Of a stretch of 6,955 nt of DNA, positions 5,696-6,955 are shown piece by piece (within the stretch, counting starts at the first letter, position 1; every line of letters begins with the position of its first letter). The notes beneath the pieces are model-generated. The model did no database searches. It was not told the origin of the DNA and saw only the letters and a program-made list of their open reading frames with translations. The position numbers were made by a program, and so were the translations under genes. Source of the stretch: Clostridiaceae bacterium UBA6085 (GTDB lineage Bacteria > Bacillota > Clostridia > Clostridiales > Clostridiaceae); the NCBI GenBank assembly GCA_002428605.1, contig DIXH01000007.1, positions 1 through 6,955 on the forward strand. The letters run 5' to 3'.

Positions 5696-6010
5696 ATGAA
5701 GGTACATGTTAGAAAGAATGACAAAGTAATGGTGATTTCCGGCAAGGACAAAGGCAAGATAAGCGAAGTCCTCGCGGTTATGCCCAAGGTAGGCAAGGTC
5801 CTGGTGAAGGACGTGAACATGGTGTCTAAGCACAAGAAGCCAAGCAGGACAAACATGCAGGGCGGAATAATAAACACAGAGGCACCGATAAACAGCTCCA
5901 AAGTGATGCTGTATTGCGAAAAGTGCAAGTCCGTGACCAGGATCTCCAAGAAAATTATGGAAGATGGATCCAAGGTAAGAGTCTGCAAGCATTGCAACGC
6001 AGTATTATAA
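5696..6010 (+). CDS. rplX: 50S ribosomal protein L24 (uL24), four-cysteine form
   Basis: L24 starts 50S assembly by binding the 5' part of 23S rRNA and lies by the tunnel exit. From ATG 5696 the product is 104 residues and begins MKVHVRKNDKVMVISGKDKG, the KOW motif. The conserved NMVSKHKKPS and GGIINTEAPI follow at about 41-66. The C-terminal part has two CxxC pairs, Cys74/Cys77 (CEKC) and Cys97/Cys100 (CKHC), a likely zinc ribbon; the well-studied E. coli and B. subtilis proteins lack it. A GTG at 5687 in the same frame would add three residues (MAE) but lies only two bases after AAGGAG (5679-5684). ATG 5696 fits the family better. Confidence 0.96.
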   Translation: MKVHVRKNDKVMVISGKDKGKISEVLAVMPKVGKVLVKDVNMVSKHKKPSRTNMQGGIINTEAPINSSKVMLYCEKCKSVTRISKKIMEDGSKVRVCKHCNAVL

Positions 6011-6030
6011 GATAGAAGAAAGGAGGACTC

Positions 6031-6579
6031 ATGGATATGGTTCCAAGATTACAGGAAAAGTACTTGAATGAAGTAGTACCGGCTATGATGGAGAAGTTCT
6101 CTTACAAGAACGTAATGGAAGTTCCAAGGCTGGAAAAGATAGTCATCAACATGGGCGTTGGAGAAGCAAAAGACAACGCGAAGATACTTGAGGCGGCGGT
6201 AGCCGAGCTTACAATTATCGCAGGACAGAAGCCTATAATAACAAGGGCTAGAAAGTCAGTTGCGAACTTCAAGATAAGAGAGAACATGCCAATAGGATGC
6301 AAGGTCACTCTTAGAAAGCTGCACATGTTCCAGTTTGCTGACAAGCTGATGAACGTAGCGCTTCCAAGGGTTAGGGACTTCAGAGGAGTCTCAGACAAGT
6401 CCTTTGACGGCAGGGGCAACTACTCCCTTGGAATAAAGGAGCAGCTCATATTCCCCGAGATAGAGTACGACAAGATAGATGCAATCAGAGGCATGGACAT
6501 CGTATTCGTTACAACCGCGAAGACAGACGAGGAAGCAAGAGAACTCTTGAGATTCCTTGGCATGCCTTTCGTTCAGTAA
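6031..6579 (+). CDS. rplE: 50S ribosomal protein L5 (uL5)
   Basis: L5 binds 5S rRNA together with L18 and contacts the P-site tRNA and S13 across the subunit interface. The product is 182 residues from ATG 6031 or 180 from ATG 6037; the family norm is about 179-180. Conserved stretches are VPRLEKIVINMGVGEAK (31-47), IIAGQKPIITRARKSVANFK (about 62-81), the P-site loop region with RENMPIGCKVTLR, then LPRVRDFRGVSDKSFDGRGN, LGIKEQLIFPEIEYDK and TDEEARELLRFLGMPF. AAAGGAGG at 6019-6026 is four bases before the first ATG and ten before the second; family length and N-terminus (short segment before RLQEKY) slightly favour 6037, so the start is uncertain by two codons. Confidence 0.97.
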   Translation: MDMVPRLQEKYLNEVVPAMMEKFSYKNVMEVPRLEKIVINMGVGEAKDNAKILEAAVAELTIIAGQKPIITRARKSVANFKIRENMPIGCKVTLRKLHMFQFADKLMNVALPRVRDFRGVSDKSFDGRGNYSLGIKEQLIFPEIEYDKIDAIRGMDIVFVTTAKTDEEARELLRFLGMPFVQ

Positions 6580-6594
6580 AGAGGAGGGAATAAA

Positions 6595-6780
6595 GTGGCA
6601 CGTAAGGCTATTTTGGAAAAGTGGAGCAAAGAACCTAAATATTCTACACAGGCTTACACCAGGTGCAGGCTGTGCGGAAGACCGCATTCAGTACTCAAGA
6701 AGTACGGAATATGCAGAATATGTTTTAGAAACCTAGCATACAAGGGCGAGATCCCCGGCGTTAGAAAAGCAAGCTGGTAA
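6595..6780 (+). CDS. rpsZ: 30S ribosomal protein S14 type Z (uS14, zinc-binding)
   Basis: S14 joins the 30S head late with S3 and S10. This is the short, zinc-binding form: 61 residues, exactly the usual type Z length, against about 89-101 for the zinc-free form. The zinc ligands are Cys24, Cys27, Cys40 and Cys43, in YTRCRLCGRPHS and YGICRICFRNLAYKG, and the ending IPGVRKASW is typical. The gene is also called rpsN1 or rpsN in Firmicutes. The GTG start is set by GAGGAGG at 6581-6587, seven bases upstream. It has a CGT arginine codon at position 3. It follows rplE by 15 bases. Confidence 0.98.
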   Translation: MARKAILEKWSKEPKYSTQAYTRCRLCGRPHSVLKKYGICRICFRNLAYKGEIPGVRKASW

Positions 6781-6809
6781 TCTCAATTAATTGAAAGGAG
6801 GCACAAATA

Positions 6810-6955
6810 ATGGTTATGACTGATCCTATCGCAGATTTGCTCACCAGAGTAAGGAACGCAAATTCTGCAAGACATGAGGTCGTAGAAATCCCCTCTTCCA
6901 AGGTGAAGAAGGCGGTTGCTAATATACTGCTCGAAGAAGGATACGTTAAGGGCAT
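6810..6955 (+). CDS. rpsH: 30S ribosomal protein S8 (uS8), 5' part only
   Basis: S8 is a primary 16S rRNA binder in the central domain of the 30S subunit; in E. coli it also represses the spc operon by binding its mRNA near rplE, a control not visible here. Only 48 codons and two bases lie inside the window; the full protein is usually about 130 residues. The N-terminus MVMTDPIADLLTRVRNANSA with VVEIPSSKVKKAVANILLEE matches S8 closely. ATG 6810 is eight bases after the core of AAAGGAGG (6794-6801) and gives the family's MVMTDPIAD start, so it is preferred over the ATG at 6816. Truncation is due to the window edge, not mutation. Confidence 0.97.
   Translation, partial: MVMTDPIADLLTRVRNANSARHEVVEIPSSKVKKAVANILLEEGYVKG

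Noticed and set aside
6784..6793. Perfect ten-base palindrome CAATTAATTG before rpsH
   Set aside because: It is short and AT-rich, expected by chance in a window of this size, and it leaves no loop for a stable RNA hairpin.
1..6955. Mobile elements, CRISPR arrays, tRNA or rRNA genes, or an unknown accessory system
   Set aside because: Genes fill almost the whole window, all are recognised ribosomal proteins in canonical order, and no direct repeats or foreign-looking segments are present.

Overview
The window is a slice of a bacterial chromosome carrying the S10-spc ribosomal protein cluster. All sixteen genes lie on the + strand in the order rpsJ, rplC, rplD, rplW, rplB, rpsS, rplV, rpsC, rplP, rpmC, rpsQ, rplN, rplX, rplE, rpsN (type Z), rpsH. 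The last gene is cut by the window edge. This is the canonical order known from Bacillus subtilis and most other Firmicutes, with no inserted, missing, broken or foreign gene.

The sequence suggests a Firmicute, most likely a Clostridia member (perhaps near Peptostreptococcaceae). The evidence is near-perfect AAAGGAGG ribosome binding sites before almost every gene, the 61-residue zinc-binding type of S14, a Clostridia-like L24 with four cysteines, and arginine encoded almost only by AGA/AGG. The genus cannot be fixed by reading alone.

Layout: bases 1-64 are untranslated and hold the rpsJ ribosome binding site. Bases 65-4797 hold the S10-type block (S10, L3, L4, L23, L2, S19, L22, S3, L16), continued by L29 and S17 to 5285. 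Bases 5309-6955 hold the start of the spc-type block (L14, L24, L5, S14, S8). There is no terminator or clear promoter between the blocks, so they are probably read as one transcript, as in B. subtilis. Most gaps are 9-30 bases. Two junctions, rplD/rplW and rplP/rpmC, overlap by one base (TAATG). Three gaps are clearly longer: rpsJ-rplC (80 bases), rplW-rplB (66) and rplB-rpsS (81). The last two each contain a hairpin that is not a standard terminator.

Functionally the products are core parts of both ribosomal subunits. L2, L3 and L4 support the peptidyl transferase centre and early 50S assembly. L4, L22, L23, L24 and L29 line or surround the peptide exit tunnel. L5 and L16 contact tRNA and the central protuberance. 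L14 sits at the subunit interface. S3 and S10 with S14, and S19, belong to the 30S head; S17 and S8 organise the 30S body.

I found no evidence of a new biological system. The observations worth a second look are modest: the hairpins on both sides of rplB, the four-cysteine L24 next to the four-cysteine S14, GTG start codons confined to 30S genes, the extreme arginine codon bias, and several start-site corrections.
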